From contig JACKMP010000007.1 of NCBI GenBank assembly GCA_024235315.1, positions 1-64,000 on the forward strand: a stretch of 64,000 bases of DNA. Reading direction: 5' to 3'. This DNA comes from Chromatiaceae bacterium. Lineage in GTDB: Bacteria > Pseudomonadota > Gammaproteobacteria > Chromatiales > Chromatiaceae. The position numbers and the translations under genes were made by a program. A model generated the notes under the pieces. It was not told where the DNA came from. It was given only the letters and a program-made list of their open reading frames with translations, and searched no databases. This document shows positions 17,238 through 24,414 of this stretch, one piece after another (position 1 is the first letter of the stretch; every line of letters starts with the position of its first letter).

Positions 17238-18127
17238 AGACGACGCATGCCCGCTGGCGGGAATACCTGGAGCTGTGCAAGCCGAATGTCGTTGCACTGA
17301 TCGTGTTCACCGCGGTCGTCGGCATGCTGCTCGCAGCCCCCGGCATGGTGCCGCTGGATGCCCTGGTTTTTGGCACCCTGGGCATCGGGCTGGCCGCAGG
17401 TTCGGCTGCCGCAATCAATCATGTCGTCGACCGCAAGATCGACGCCATCATGGGCCGCACGCGCGGCCGGCCGCTGCCGCAGGGCTCGGTGAATACGCGC
17501 GATGCGCTCGTGTTCGCCCTGGTCATCGGTGCGATCGCGATGGCCATGCTGTGGCTCCTGGTCAATCCCCTTACTGCGCTGTTGACCTTTCTGTCGCTGA
17601 TCGGCTATGCCGTGATCTACACCATGTATCTCAAGCGCGCGACGCCGCAGAACATCGTCATCGGCGGTGCAGCCGGTGCTGCACCCCCGGTCCTGGGATG
17701 GGCCGCGGTCACCGGCAGCGTGGACCCGGGCGCGCTGTTGCTGTTTCTGATCATCTTCACATGGACGCCGCCGCATTTCTGGGCGTTGGCGATCCATCGC
17801 GCCGAGGAGTACCGCAAGGTCGACATGCCGATGCTGCCGGTGACCCACGGCAACGATTTCACGCGGCTGCAGATCCTGCTGTACACGGTCCTGTTGCTGG
17901 TGGTGACCCTTTTACCCTACGGCTACGGCATGAGTGGCGGTCTGTATCTGGGCGGGGCAATGGTACTGGGTCTGGGCTTTCTTTATTACGCTGTTCGGCT
18001 GTACCGGGACGATGATGACCGCATGCCGATGCGCACCTTCGGCTACTCCATCGTCTACCTGATGGCGTTGTTCGCACTGCTGTTGGTCGATCACTATGTG
18101 CCACATATCATGTCGCTGATTGGCTGA
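17219..18127 (+). CDS. ctaB: protoheme IX farnesyltransferase
   Basis: Adds a farnesyl group to heme B to produce heme O, the substrate of CtaA. The 302-residue UbiA-superfamily protein has NHVVDRKIDAIMGRTRGRPLP with the first Asp-rich motif and WALAIHRAEEYRKVDMPMLPV as the second, plus eight to nine membrane helices. The start lies within ctaA, so translation is coupled. It closes the aa3 cluster; no senC gene follows as in pseudomonads, and a promoter region for ccoN begins instead. Confidence 0.94.
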   Translation: MATTVLKTTHARWREYLELCKPNVVALIVFTAVVGMLLAAPGMVPLDALVFGTLGIGLAAGSAAAINHVVDRKIDAIMGRTRGRPLPQGSVNTRDALVFALVIGAIAMAMLWLLVNPLTALLTFLSLIGYAVIYTMYLKRATPQNIVIGGAAGAAPPVLGWAAVTGSVDPGALLLFLIIFTWTPPHFWALAIHRAEEYRKVDMPMLPVTHGNDFTRLQILLYTVLLLVVTLLPYGYGMSGGLYLGGAMVLGLGFLYYAVRLYRDDDDRMPMRTFGYSIVYLMALFALLLVDHYVPHIMSLIG

Positions 18128-18487
18128 TTCTCCCGCACCGGGCATTGAGTGCACATTGCGACTGAAACGCGGTCGTGATTCAACTAAGCTTGCCGATGCC
18201 CTGTTCCAATTCATACGCATAAGAATTGACTAATATTCTGTGCTCGACTAGAATCCGCCGTCGCTTCGACGTCGTCGATGCCAGTGGTCAAGCAGCCTTT
18301 TTGTCGTCACGGAAGGATGGGCAGGCCGCGTTCGGGTGTCAGGCCGGGCATTGCCAATGCGACGGCGGTGAAATAAAGGCTTGGCGGGTACGTCTTAGCT
18401 GAGTCGCATTTCGTCTATCGCGCTTTGTTTCGCCGCCGCACGATCTCCGAGTGGCGATGGGGTCAAAGGTTAGCCAGGGGGATTTAC
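18128..18487 (+). other. 360-base intergenic region with long ccoN leader
   Basis: It contains the predicted ccoN promoter (18226-18254) and, after the inferred start near 18261, a leader of about 227 bases. I see no convincing FNR/Anr box here, which is unusual for a cbb3 operon. A 32-codon frame at 18278 lacks a ribosome binding site. No tRNA or known riboswitch was recognised. Confidence 0.55.
18226..18254 (+). promoter_or_regulatory. predicted sigma-70 promoter of ccoNOQP
   Basis: TTGACT (18226-18231), a 17-base spacer and TAGAAT (18249-18254): 5 of 6 matches in both hexamers with ideal spacing. Confidence 0.7.
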
Positions 18488-19948
18488 ATGGCGCATTCTG
18501 CCGCTGCTGCTACGACGCAGTACAACTACGACATCATCAAGAAGTTTGCCCTGATGGCGCTGGTGTGGGGGCTGCTCGGTATGTCTGCGGGTACCTACAT
18601 CGCGGCAGAACTGGCATTCCCGTTCCTGAATTTCGATATCGCCGAGATCACCTTCGGCCGCCTTCGCCCGGTTCACACCACGCTGGTCATTTTCGGATTC
18701 GGCGGCAGCGCGCTGTTCGCCACTTCTTATTACGTGGTGCAACGCACCAGTCAGGCCCGTCTCGCCAGCGACTGGATGGCCAATCTGACGTTTTGGGGTT
18801 GGCAGTTGAGCGTGCTGATCGGGATCATCGGCTACATGAACGGGATCACCGAAGGCAAGGAGTACGCCGAGTTCCCCTGGTATGTCGATCTGCTGATCAC
18901 CGTCACCTGGGTGCTGTACCTGCTGGTGTTCGTGATGACGCTGATGCGTCGTTCGCAGCCGCATATCTATGTCGCCAACTGGTTCTACCTCGCTTTCATC
19001 CTTGCCACTGCGATTCTTCATGTGTTTCGAAACCTGTCGGTGCCGGTCGGGCTGTTCAACACCACGTCGTACAGTCTGTATTCCGGTGTACAGGACGCGA
19101 TGGTGCAGTGGTGGTACGGCCACAACGCCGTGGGCTTCTTCCTGACCGCAGCCTTCCTCGGCATGATGTACTACTTCGTGCCGAAGCAGGCCGGCCGGCC
19201 GATCTATTCATACCGTCTGTCGATCATCCATTTCTGGGCACTGTCATTCATGTACATGTGGGTGGGCGGTCACCATCTGCACTGGACCGCGCTGCCAGAC
19301 TGGGCCTCGTCGCTGGCGGCGGCATTCTCGATCATGCTGCTGCTGCCGTCGTGGGGCGGCATGATCAACGGCATCATGACGCTGTCCGGTGCCTGGGATA
19401 AGCTGCGTACCGATCCGATCATGCTGTTCCTGATCACGGCGCTGTCGTTCTATGGGATGTCGACCTTCGAAGGGCCGATGATGTCGCTCAAGAGCGTCAA
19501 TGCGCTGTCGCACTACACCGACTGGACCGTGGGCCACGTCCACTCCGGTGCACTCGGCTGGGTCGCGATGATCTCTTTCGGTTCCTTCTATCACCTGATC
19601 CCCCGACTGTGGGAGACCCGGTTGTACAGCGTGAAGCTGGTGTATGTGCACTTCTGGCTCGCCACCATCGGCATCGTGCTGTATATCGCCTCGATGTGGG
19701 TTTCCGGTATCGGGCAGGGCCTGATGCTGCGTGCCTTCGACGACTACGGCAACCTGGCCTACACGTTCATCGAATCGGTCGTATTCATGCACTGGCCGCT
19801 CGTCGTGCGCATGATCGGCGGCATGTTCTTCGTGTCCGGGGTGGTGGTCATGGCGGTCAACGTCGCAATGACCATCCGTAATGCCAAGTTGGAGCAGGCG
19901 GCGCTGGAGGCCAAGATCGCGGCCAAGATGGCGAAGGCCGGTGCCTGA
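18488..19948 (+). CDS. ccoN: cbb3-type cytochrome c oxidase subunit I
   Basis: Catalytic heme-copper subunit of the high-affinity cbb3 oxidase. The 486-residue protein has about twelve membrane helices, the heme b ligand region RLRPVHTTLVIFGFGG, WWYGHNAVGFFLTAAFLGMMYYFVP with the CuB His and the displaced Tyr, GGHHLHWTALPDW, and HVHSGALGWV carrying the heme b3/b His pair. ATG at 18488 follows an AGGGGGA ribosome binding site; the upstream GTG/ATG extension does not resemble the family. Confidence 0.96.
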   Translation: MAHSAAAATTQYNYDIIKKFALMALVWGLLGMSAGTYIAAELAFPFLNFDIAEITFGRLRPVHTTLVIFGFGGSALFATSYYVVQRTSQARLASDWMANLTFWGWQLSVLIGIIGYMNGITEGKEYAEFPWYVDLLITVTWVLYLLVFVMTLMRRSQPHIYVANWFYLAFILATAILHVFRNLSVPVGLFNTTSYSLYSGVQDAMVQWWYGHNAVGFFLTAAFLGMMYYFVPKQAGRPIYSYRLSIIHFWALSFMYMWVGGHHLHWTALPDWASSLAAAFSIMLLLPSWGGMINGIMTLSGAWDKLRTDPIMLFLITALSFYGMSTFEGPMMSLKSVNALSHYTDWTVGHVHSGALGWVAMISFGSFYHLIPRLWETRLYSVKLVYVHFWLATIGIVLYIASMWVSGIGQGLMLRAFDDYGNLAYTFIESVVFMHWPLVVRMIGGMFFVSGVVVMAVNVAMTIRNAKLEQAALEAKIAAKMAKAGA

Positions 19949-19960
19949 GGAATTCAAGCA

Positions 19961-20701
19961 ATGAAACTGTCTCACGAAAGCATTGAAATCAACGCCGGTC
20001 TGATGATCGTGCTGACACTGATCGCCATCTCGATCGGTGGGCTGGTCGAAATCGTGCCGCTTTACTACATCAAGGACACGATCGAGAAAGTCGACGGCGT
20101 GCGTCCCTACACGCCGCTGGAGCAGCGCGGTCGCGACATCTACATCCGCGAGGGCTGCTATACCTGCCACTCGCAGATGATCCGCCCTTTCCGCGACGAG
20201 CACATGCGTTACGGTCACTACTCGCTGGCGGCCGAGTCGAAGTATGACCACCCGTTCCAGTGGGGTTCGAAGCGCACCGGGCCGGACCTCGGCCGTGTGG
20301 GCCGCAAGTACTCCAACGCCTGGCACACGCAGCATCTGAACAACCCGCGTGACGTTGTTCCGGAATCGATCATGCCGAACTACCCGTGGCTGCTGCGCAA
20401 CGAACTCGATTACTCGGATGTCGCGGACCGCATGCGGGCACTCAAGATCGTCGGCGTGCCCTACTCGGAAACCGAGGAGGAGTACCTGGCCAATGTCGAG
20501 CAGTTCGGCGCGGCGATGGCCGATCAGTTCGACATCAACAGGGCGGATCAGAACCTGTTGGCGCAGGCACAGTCAGAGGACTGGGACGGTGACCGCACCC
20601 GCCTCACTGAAATGGATGCCCTGGTGGCGTACCTGCAGGTACTTGGCACCATGGTCGACTTTACCCAGTACGACGAAGGCTATTTCGCGGAATTCCGCTG
20701 A
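19961..20701 (+). CDS. ccoO: cbb3-type cytochrome c oxidase subunit II (monoheme)
   Basis: Membrane-anchored monoheme cytochrome c that passes electrons to CcoN. The 246-residue protein has one N-terminal helix (about 10-36), the heme motif C66-Y-T-C69-H70, the sequence HPFQWGSKRTGPDLGRVG typical of CcoO, and a Met ligand region in PESIMPNYPWL. It lies 12 bases after ccoN. Confidence 0.95.
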   Translation: MKLSHESIEINAGLMIVLTLIAISIGGLVEIVPLYYIKDTIEKVDGVRPYTPLEQRGRDIYIREGCYTCHSQMIRPFRDEHMRYGHYSLAAESKYDHPFQWGSKRTGPDLGRVGRKYSNAWHTQHLNNPRDVVPESIMPNYPWLLRNELDYSDVADRMRALKIVGVPYSETEEEYLANVEQFGAAMADQFDINRADQNLLAQAQSEDWDGDRTRLTEMDALVAYLQVLGTMVDFTQYDEGYFAEFR

Positions 20702-20739
20702 AGACCTTCGGTATCGAATAGACCAGGAGCAGATGCACA

Positions 20740-20937
20740 ATGATGCAATGGCTGTCGAACATGGAGAATACCAAGCCGCTGGCGCTGGTGATCTTCTTCG
20801 TGGTCTTTGTCGGCATCCTGCTCTACGTCTTCGCCAACAAGAAGCGCTCGAAACGCCTCGAGTCCTACAAGAACATCCCGTTTCTCGAGGACGACGAGGC
20901 TGGCGAACAGAAAGATAAGGATTCGCGCAATGGCTGA
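20740..20937 (+). CDS. ccoQ: cbb3 oxidase small subunit CcoQ
   Basis: A 65-residue single-helix protein (helix about 13-31, LALVIFFVVFVGILLYVF) with a basic KKRSKRLESYKNIPFLEDDE tail that is characteristic of CcoQ, which stabilises the assembled oxidase. It starts in the usual place between ccoO and ccoP and its last 8 bases overlap ccoP. Confidence 0.88.
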   Translation: MMQWLSNMENTKPLALVIFFVVFVGILLYVFANKKRSKRLESYKNIPFLEDDEAGEQKDKDSRNG

Positions 20938-21844
20938 ACAGAATCAGGGCAAGGCCGTACAGACCACCGGTCATGCGTGGGACGGTGATCTGCAGGAGTT
21001 CAACAATCCGCTGCCACGTTGGTGGCTGTGGACCTTTTACGCCACCGTCGTGTTCGCGGTGATCTACTGGATCTGGTACCCCGCATGGCCGGTGGCCGAC
21101 AGCTTCACCAAGGGCATCGGTACCGTCACCTACCAGCGCGACGGCAAGGAAGTCACGACGCACTGGAACACGCGCGCCGAGTTGATCGAGGAGATGCAGA
21201 CCGGCAGTGAGACCCTGAAACAGCAGGCCTATCTGCAGAAGGTGGCGGCGGCCTCCTACGAAGAGATCGTCAACGACCCCGACATGATGGCATTCACGCG
21301 CTCGACGGCGAAGGTGCTGTTCGCCGACAACTGTGCGGCCTGCCACGGGGTCGGCGGCACACCGGCCAAGATCGGCCTGTATCCCAACCTGCGTGACGAC
21401 GCCTGGCTATGGGGTGGTGATATCGCCAGTATCGAGAGGACCATTCGCGAGGGACGCCACGGGTTCATGCCGGCATTCGGCCAGGTGTTGGCCGAGGACA
21501 AGCTCGAACAAGTGGCGCACTATGTGCTGAGCCTGTCCGGTCACGCCGTCGACAGTGCCAAGGCGGATCTCGGCCGGGCTATCTTTCAGGGCAAGGAAGG
21601 TGGCTGCTATTACTGTCATACCGAGTCAGGCACCGGCATGGCCTCGCAGGGCGCGGCCAACCTGACCGATGCGATCTGGACCGTGGCCGACGTACCTGGC
21701 GCGGCGGACGACAAGGCGCGCATCGACGCGGTCGAGGCCGTGGTGCGTGACGGGGTCCACCGCCAGATGCCGGCCTGGAGCGGGCGCCTGGACGACACGC
21801 AGATCAAGCTGTTGACGGTGTACGTGCAGAGCCTGGGTATCTGA
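20930..21844 (+). CDS. ccoP: cbb3-type cytochrome c oxidase subunit III (diheme)
   Basis: Diheme cytochrome c of the cbb3 complex, the first acceptor of electrons from soluble cytochromes. The 304-residue protein has an N-terminal cytoplasmic stretch HAWDGDLQEFNNPLPRWWLW, one helix (about 28-50) and two heme motifs, C135-AA-C138-H and C226-YY-C229-H. The start ATG at 20930 lies inside ccoQ; upstream codons in the same frame are a shadow of ccoQ. Single N-terminal helix, so of the shorter CcoP type. Confidence 0.95.
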   Translation: MAEQNQGKAVQTTGHAWDGDLQEFNNPLPRWWLWTFYATVVFAVIYWIWYPAWPVADSFTKGIGTVTYQRDGKEVTTHWNTRAELIEEMQTGSETLKQQAYLQKVAAASYEEIVNDPDMMAFTRSTAKVLFADNCAACHGVGGTPAKIGLYPNLRDDAWLWGGDIASIERTIREGRHGFMPAFGQVLAEDKLEQVAHYVLSLSGHAVDSAKADLGRAIFQGKEGGCYYCHTESGTGMASQGAANLTDAIWTVADVPGAADDKARIDAVEAVVRDGVHRQMPAWSGRLDDTQIKLLTVYVQSLGI

Positions 21845-21868
21845 GGCTTGCTGCCCGGTACGTCTTAT

Positions 21869-21970
21869 TCCTTCTCCCCAAGGGGGAAGGCTAGGATGAG
21901 AGGATGAAGGTCGAACGGTTCGATGCGGATTGCCCTTGCCCCGGCTTTCTCCCGCCGGGAGAGGGGGTGA
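21869..21970. repeat. GC-rich paired-hairpin intergenic repeat
   Basis: Two stem-loops lie between ccoP and ccoG: CCTTCTCCCC / GGGGGAAGG around 21870-21890 and TTCTCCC-GCC-GGGAGAG around 21947-21963. They resemble the dispersed C-rich/G-rich palindromic elements common in proteobacterial intergenic DNA, and a related stem occurs at 59290-59326. They may also protect or end the ccoNOQP message. Confidence 0.45.
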
Positions 21971-22084
21971 TCGGCCGTAGGGTCGATTAAAGTTCGTCAT
22001 GGCAGTCGTCGCCGCGGTCATGCATCTATCGGCACAGGCGGTTTAATCCGGGCCAACGCGAGTACCAACCAACCAAACAGATCC

Positions 22085-23509
22085 ATGAGCCAATCGCAAC
22101 TGTACGCGGCGCGTACCAACATTTATCCGCGCTCGGTCAGTGGTCGCTTCCGCCGCATCAAATGGGCCGTTGTGGTCCTGGCCTATGGAGTCTATTTCCT
22201 CTTGCCCTGGCTGCGCTGGGAGCGCGCGTCCGGCGCCAACCAGGCTGTCCTGTTCGACCTGGCGGGGCGGAAGTTCTACCTGTTCGACCTGGTGGTGCAT
22301 CCGCAGGACATTTTCTGGCTGGCCGGCCTGCTGATGATCGCGGCCTACCTGCTGTTCTTCGTCACCGGGCTGGCCGGTCGCGTGTTTTGTGGCTATTTCT
22401 GTTTTCAGACCCTGTGGACGGATGTCTACATCCTGATCGAGCGGTTGTTGCAGGGTGAACGCCCAGCCCGTATCCGCCTGGCGGGCGCGCCCTGGACCGG
22501 CGGCAAGATCGCCAGGGTCGGCCTCACGCATGCGATGTGGCTGCTGATGGCGTTCGTCACCGGTCTGACCTTCGTGCTGTACTGGGGCGACGCACCGCAG
22601 CTGCTCGGACATTTCTTCACCGGTGAAGCCCCTTTTGCCGCCTACGCGACGACGCTGTTCCTGACCACGACGACCTATGTGATGGCCGGCATCGCGCGTG
22701 AACAGGTGTGCACCTACATGTGCCCTTATGCACGCTTCCAGGCGGTGATGTTCGACAAGGACACCATGATCGTGTCGTATGACGAGCGGCGCGGCGAGGG
22801 CAGCAGGGGGCGGGCCCGGCTCGGTCGGGAGCTCAAGACACGCGACGCACGTGCGCAGGCGGGGGTGGGTGACTGTATCGACTGCGGCTATTGTGTGCAG
22901 GTCTGCCCCACCGGGATCGATATCCGCAACGGCCTGCAGATCCAGTGCATCTCCTGTGCGCTGTGTATCGATGCCTGCGACACGATCATGGATTCACTGG
23001 GCTGGGAGCGCGGTCTGGTCGCCTATTCCTCGGAAAGACGGGCAACCACCGGCGAGCAGTTGCGCCTGCTGCGCCCCAAGGTGATCGGCTACGCTGCTGT
23101 CCTGGTGTTGGCGGTCGGTCTGCTGGCATGGAGCGTGGCGGAGCAGGCGGCATTCGACATCAGCGTGCAGCAGGTGCGGCAACCGATTTATGTACAGTTG
23201 TCGGATGGGCGCATCCAGAACAGCTACGAGATCAAGGTCAACAACAAGACCAACAGGGCGTTGACGCTGCGCTTTCGTGCGCAGGGCCTGCCCACGGGCG
23301 CGGAACTCGACTTCGGGCGCTTCGAAGAGGTCAGTCTGCAACCCGAGCAGCGCCTGCGCCTGGCCGCGAGTGTGCGCCTGATGCCCGCTGAGTTCGACGG
23401 TCACAGCCACCCGTTCGAACTGGTTGCCGAGCCACAGGGAGGTGCCGGGATTCCGCCCGTGAGCCATCCCAGCGTGTTTTTCGTCCCGCAGAAGGCGCAG
23501 GGGCGCTGA
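22085..23509 (+). CDS. ccoG: cbb3 oxidase accessory polyferredoxin (CcoG/RdxA/FixG)
   Basis: Membrane cupric reductase implicated in preparing copper for cbb3 assembly. The 474-residue protein has five hydrophobic helices; two ferredoxin-type clusters in GDCIDCGYCVQVCPTGIDIRNG and QCISCALCIDACD; an upstream CTYMCPYARFQ; and a C-terminal immunoglobulin-like domain beginning around residue 360. It heads the ccoGHIS maturation group, about 240 bases after ccoP. Confidence 0.94.
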   Translation: MSQSQLYAARTNIYPRSVSGRFRRIKWAVVVLAYGVYFLLPWLRWERASGANQAVLFDLAGRKFYLFDLVVHPQDIFWLAGLLMIAAYLLFFVTGLAGRVFCGYFCFQTLWTDVYILIERLLQGERPARIRLAGAPWTGGKIARVGLTHAMWLLMAFVTGLTFVLYWGDAPQLLGHFFTGEAPFAAYATTLFLTTTTYVMAGIAREQVCTYMCPYARFQAVMFDKDTMIVSYDERRGEGSRGRARLGRELKTRDARAQAGVGDCIDCGYCVQVCPTGIDIRNGLQIQCISCALCIDACDTIMDSLGWERGLVAYSSERRATTGEQLRLLRPKVIGYAAVLVLAVGLLAWSVAEQAAFDISVQQVRQPIYVQLSDGRIQNSYEIKVNNKTNRALTLRFRAQGLPTGAELDFGRFEEVSLQPEQRLRLAASVRLMPAEFDGHSHPFELVAEPQGGAGIPPVSHPSVFFVPQKAQGR

Positions 23510-23510
23510 G

Positions 23511-23612
23511 ATGGTTGTGGACTTGGCGCTCTACATTCGATTGGGGCTGGTCGCGGCGTCTTCGACGGGCCGGTCTGCACGCGGCGGTCCTGCCTGGGGG
23601 CTGTCGGCGTGA
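23511..23612 (+). CDS. possible short coupled ORF between ccoG and ccoH
   Basis: A 33-codon frame begins with ATG one base after the ccoG stop and ends in a TGA that overlaps the GTG start of ccoH. The product has a weak hydrophobic start and no known motif. It may only couple translation of ccoG and ccoH, or be chance. Confidence 0.25.
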   Translation: MVVDLALYIRLGLVAASSTGRSARGGPAWGLSA

Positions 23613-24412
23613 CCGCGTCGGCCATACTCCTAATGATAGGCGGCGGCGTGATTGCCGAGGTCGCCGTGTTCTTTCTGCTTCGTGCGCTGTTGGGTTTAAG
23701 TGGCAAGGCCGGCGCCATGGCGGTCGGCCTGCTGGCGGTCCTGGTCTACGTGCCCTGGGCCATCCTGACCTGGCCCGGTGCCGACATTTTTGCTATTCAC
23801 CTGGCGATCTATCTCACCGTTGCTTATGCACTCGGCATGGTCGGCGGAAGCATGGGGCGGCAGTGGCACTGGGCGCCGGCCCTGATCGTCGGTTTCTTCG
23901 TGGTCGTGATTGCGACCAACGTGGTGTTTCTCGGTGTCGCGGAGCAGGGCATCACTGGCGCCTTCGCCAGACTCCTGCCCGAGCCGCAGGGTGCCGAGGT
24001 CGCCGATTCACGCTTCCCGGGCACCGTCTCACACGACTTTCAGAAGAAAGAGGCGCTGTACAACGACTATCTGCAACAGGTCGAGGCGCAGCAGTCGCGT
24101 GGCTGGCAGGTGCGCAAGGGGTGGCTCTTCAGGCCGGTGGCCGGACAGCCGGCGACCTTCATGCTGACCGTCAGCGACAGGGACGGGGATCCCGTGACCG
24201 GCGCCGTGGTCAGCGGGCGCTTCCTGCGCACATCCAACAGCCGCGATGACTTCGACTTCGGCATGGTCGAGGGTGCGCCGGGCGAGTACCGTGTTGACCT
24301 GGAGATGCCGCTGCACGGCTTGTGGCAGCTGGTGCTGCAGGTTCGGCGTGGCGATGATCTGCACGAGATCAGGGCCGAGACCTCCGTCGCCGATGCCCGG
24401 GGGACCAATTGA
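23609..24412 (+). CDS. ccoH: FixH/CcoH-like cbb3 assembly protein with N-terminal multi-helix extension
   Basis: CcoH/FixH is a membrane protein needed with the CcoI copper ATPase for cbb3 biogenesis. The C-terminal half (about 135-265) fits the FixH family: KKEALYNDYLQQVEAQQSRGW, TVSDRDGDPVTGAVVSGRFLR and PLHGLWQLVLQVRRGDDLHEI. The N-terminal half has four hydrophobic helices (about 3-26, 35-55, 58-80 and 86-108) instead of the single helix of classical FixH (about 150-170 residues), giving 267 residues in all. GTG at 23609 is the only good start. It lies between ccoG and ccoI as expected. Confidence 0.82.
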   Translation: MTASAILLMIGGGVIAEVAVFFLLRALLGLSGKAGAMAVGLLAVLVYVPWAILTWPGADIFAIHLAIYLTVAYALGMVGGSMGRQWHWAPALIVGFFVVVIATNVVFLGVAEQGITGAFARLLPEPQGAEVADSRFPGTVSHDFQKKEALYNDYLQQVEAQQSRGWQVRKGWLFRPVAGQPATFMLTVSDRDGDPVTGAVVSGRFLRTSNSRDDFDFGMVEGAPGEYRVDLEMPLHGLWQLVLQVRRGDDLHEIRAETSVADARGTN

Positions 24413-24414
24413 CC

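Noticed and set aside
18278..18376. 32-codon frame in the ccoN leader
   Set aside because: No ribosome binding site, Arg-rich composition typical of chance frames in GC-rich DNA.
18128..18487. FNR box in front of ccoN
   Set aside because: The nearest string, TTGAC-TAAT-ATTCT, fails in the second half; it is better read as the -35 of a sigma-70 promoter.
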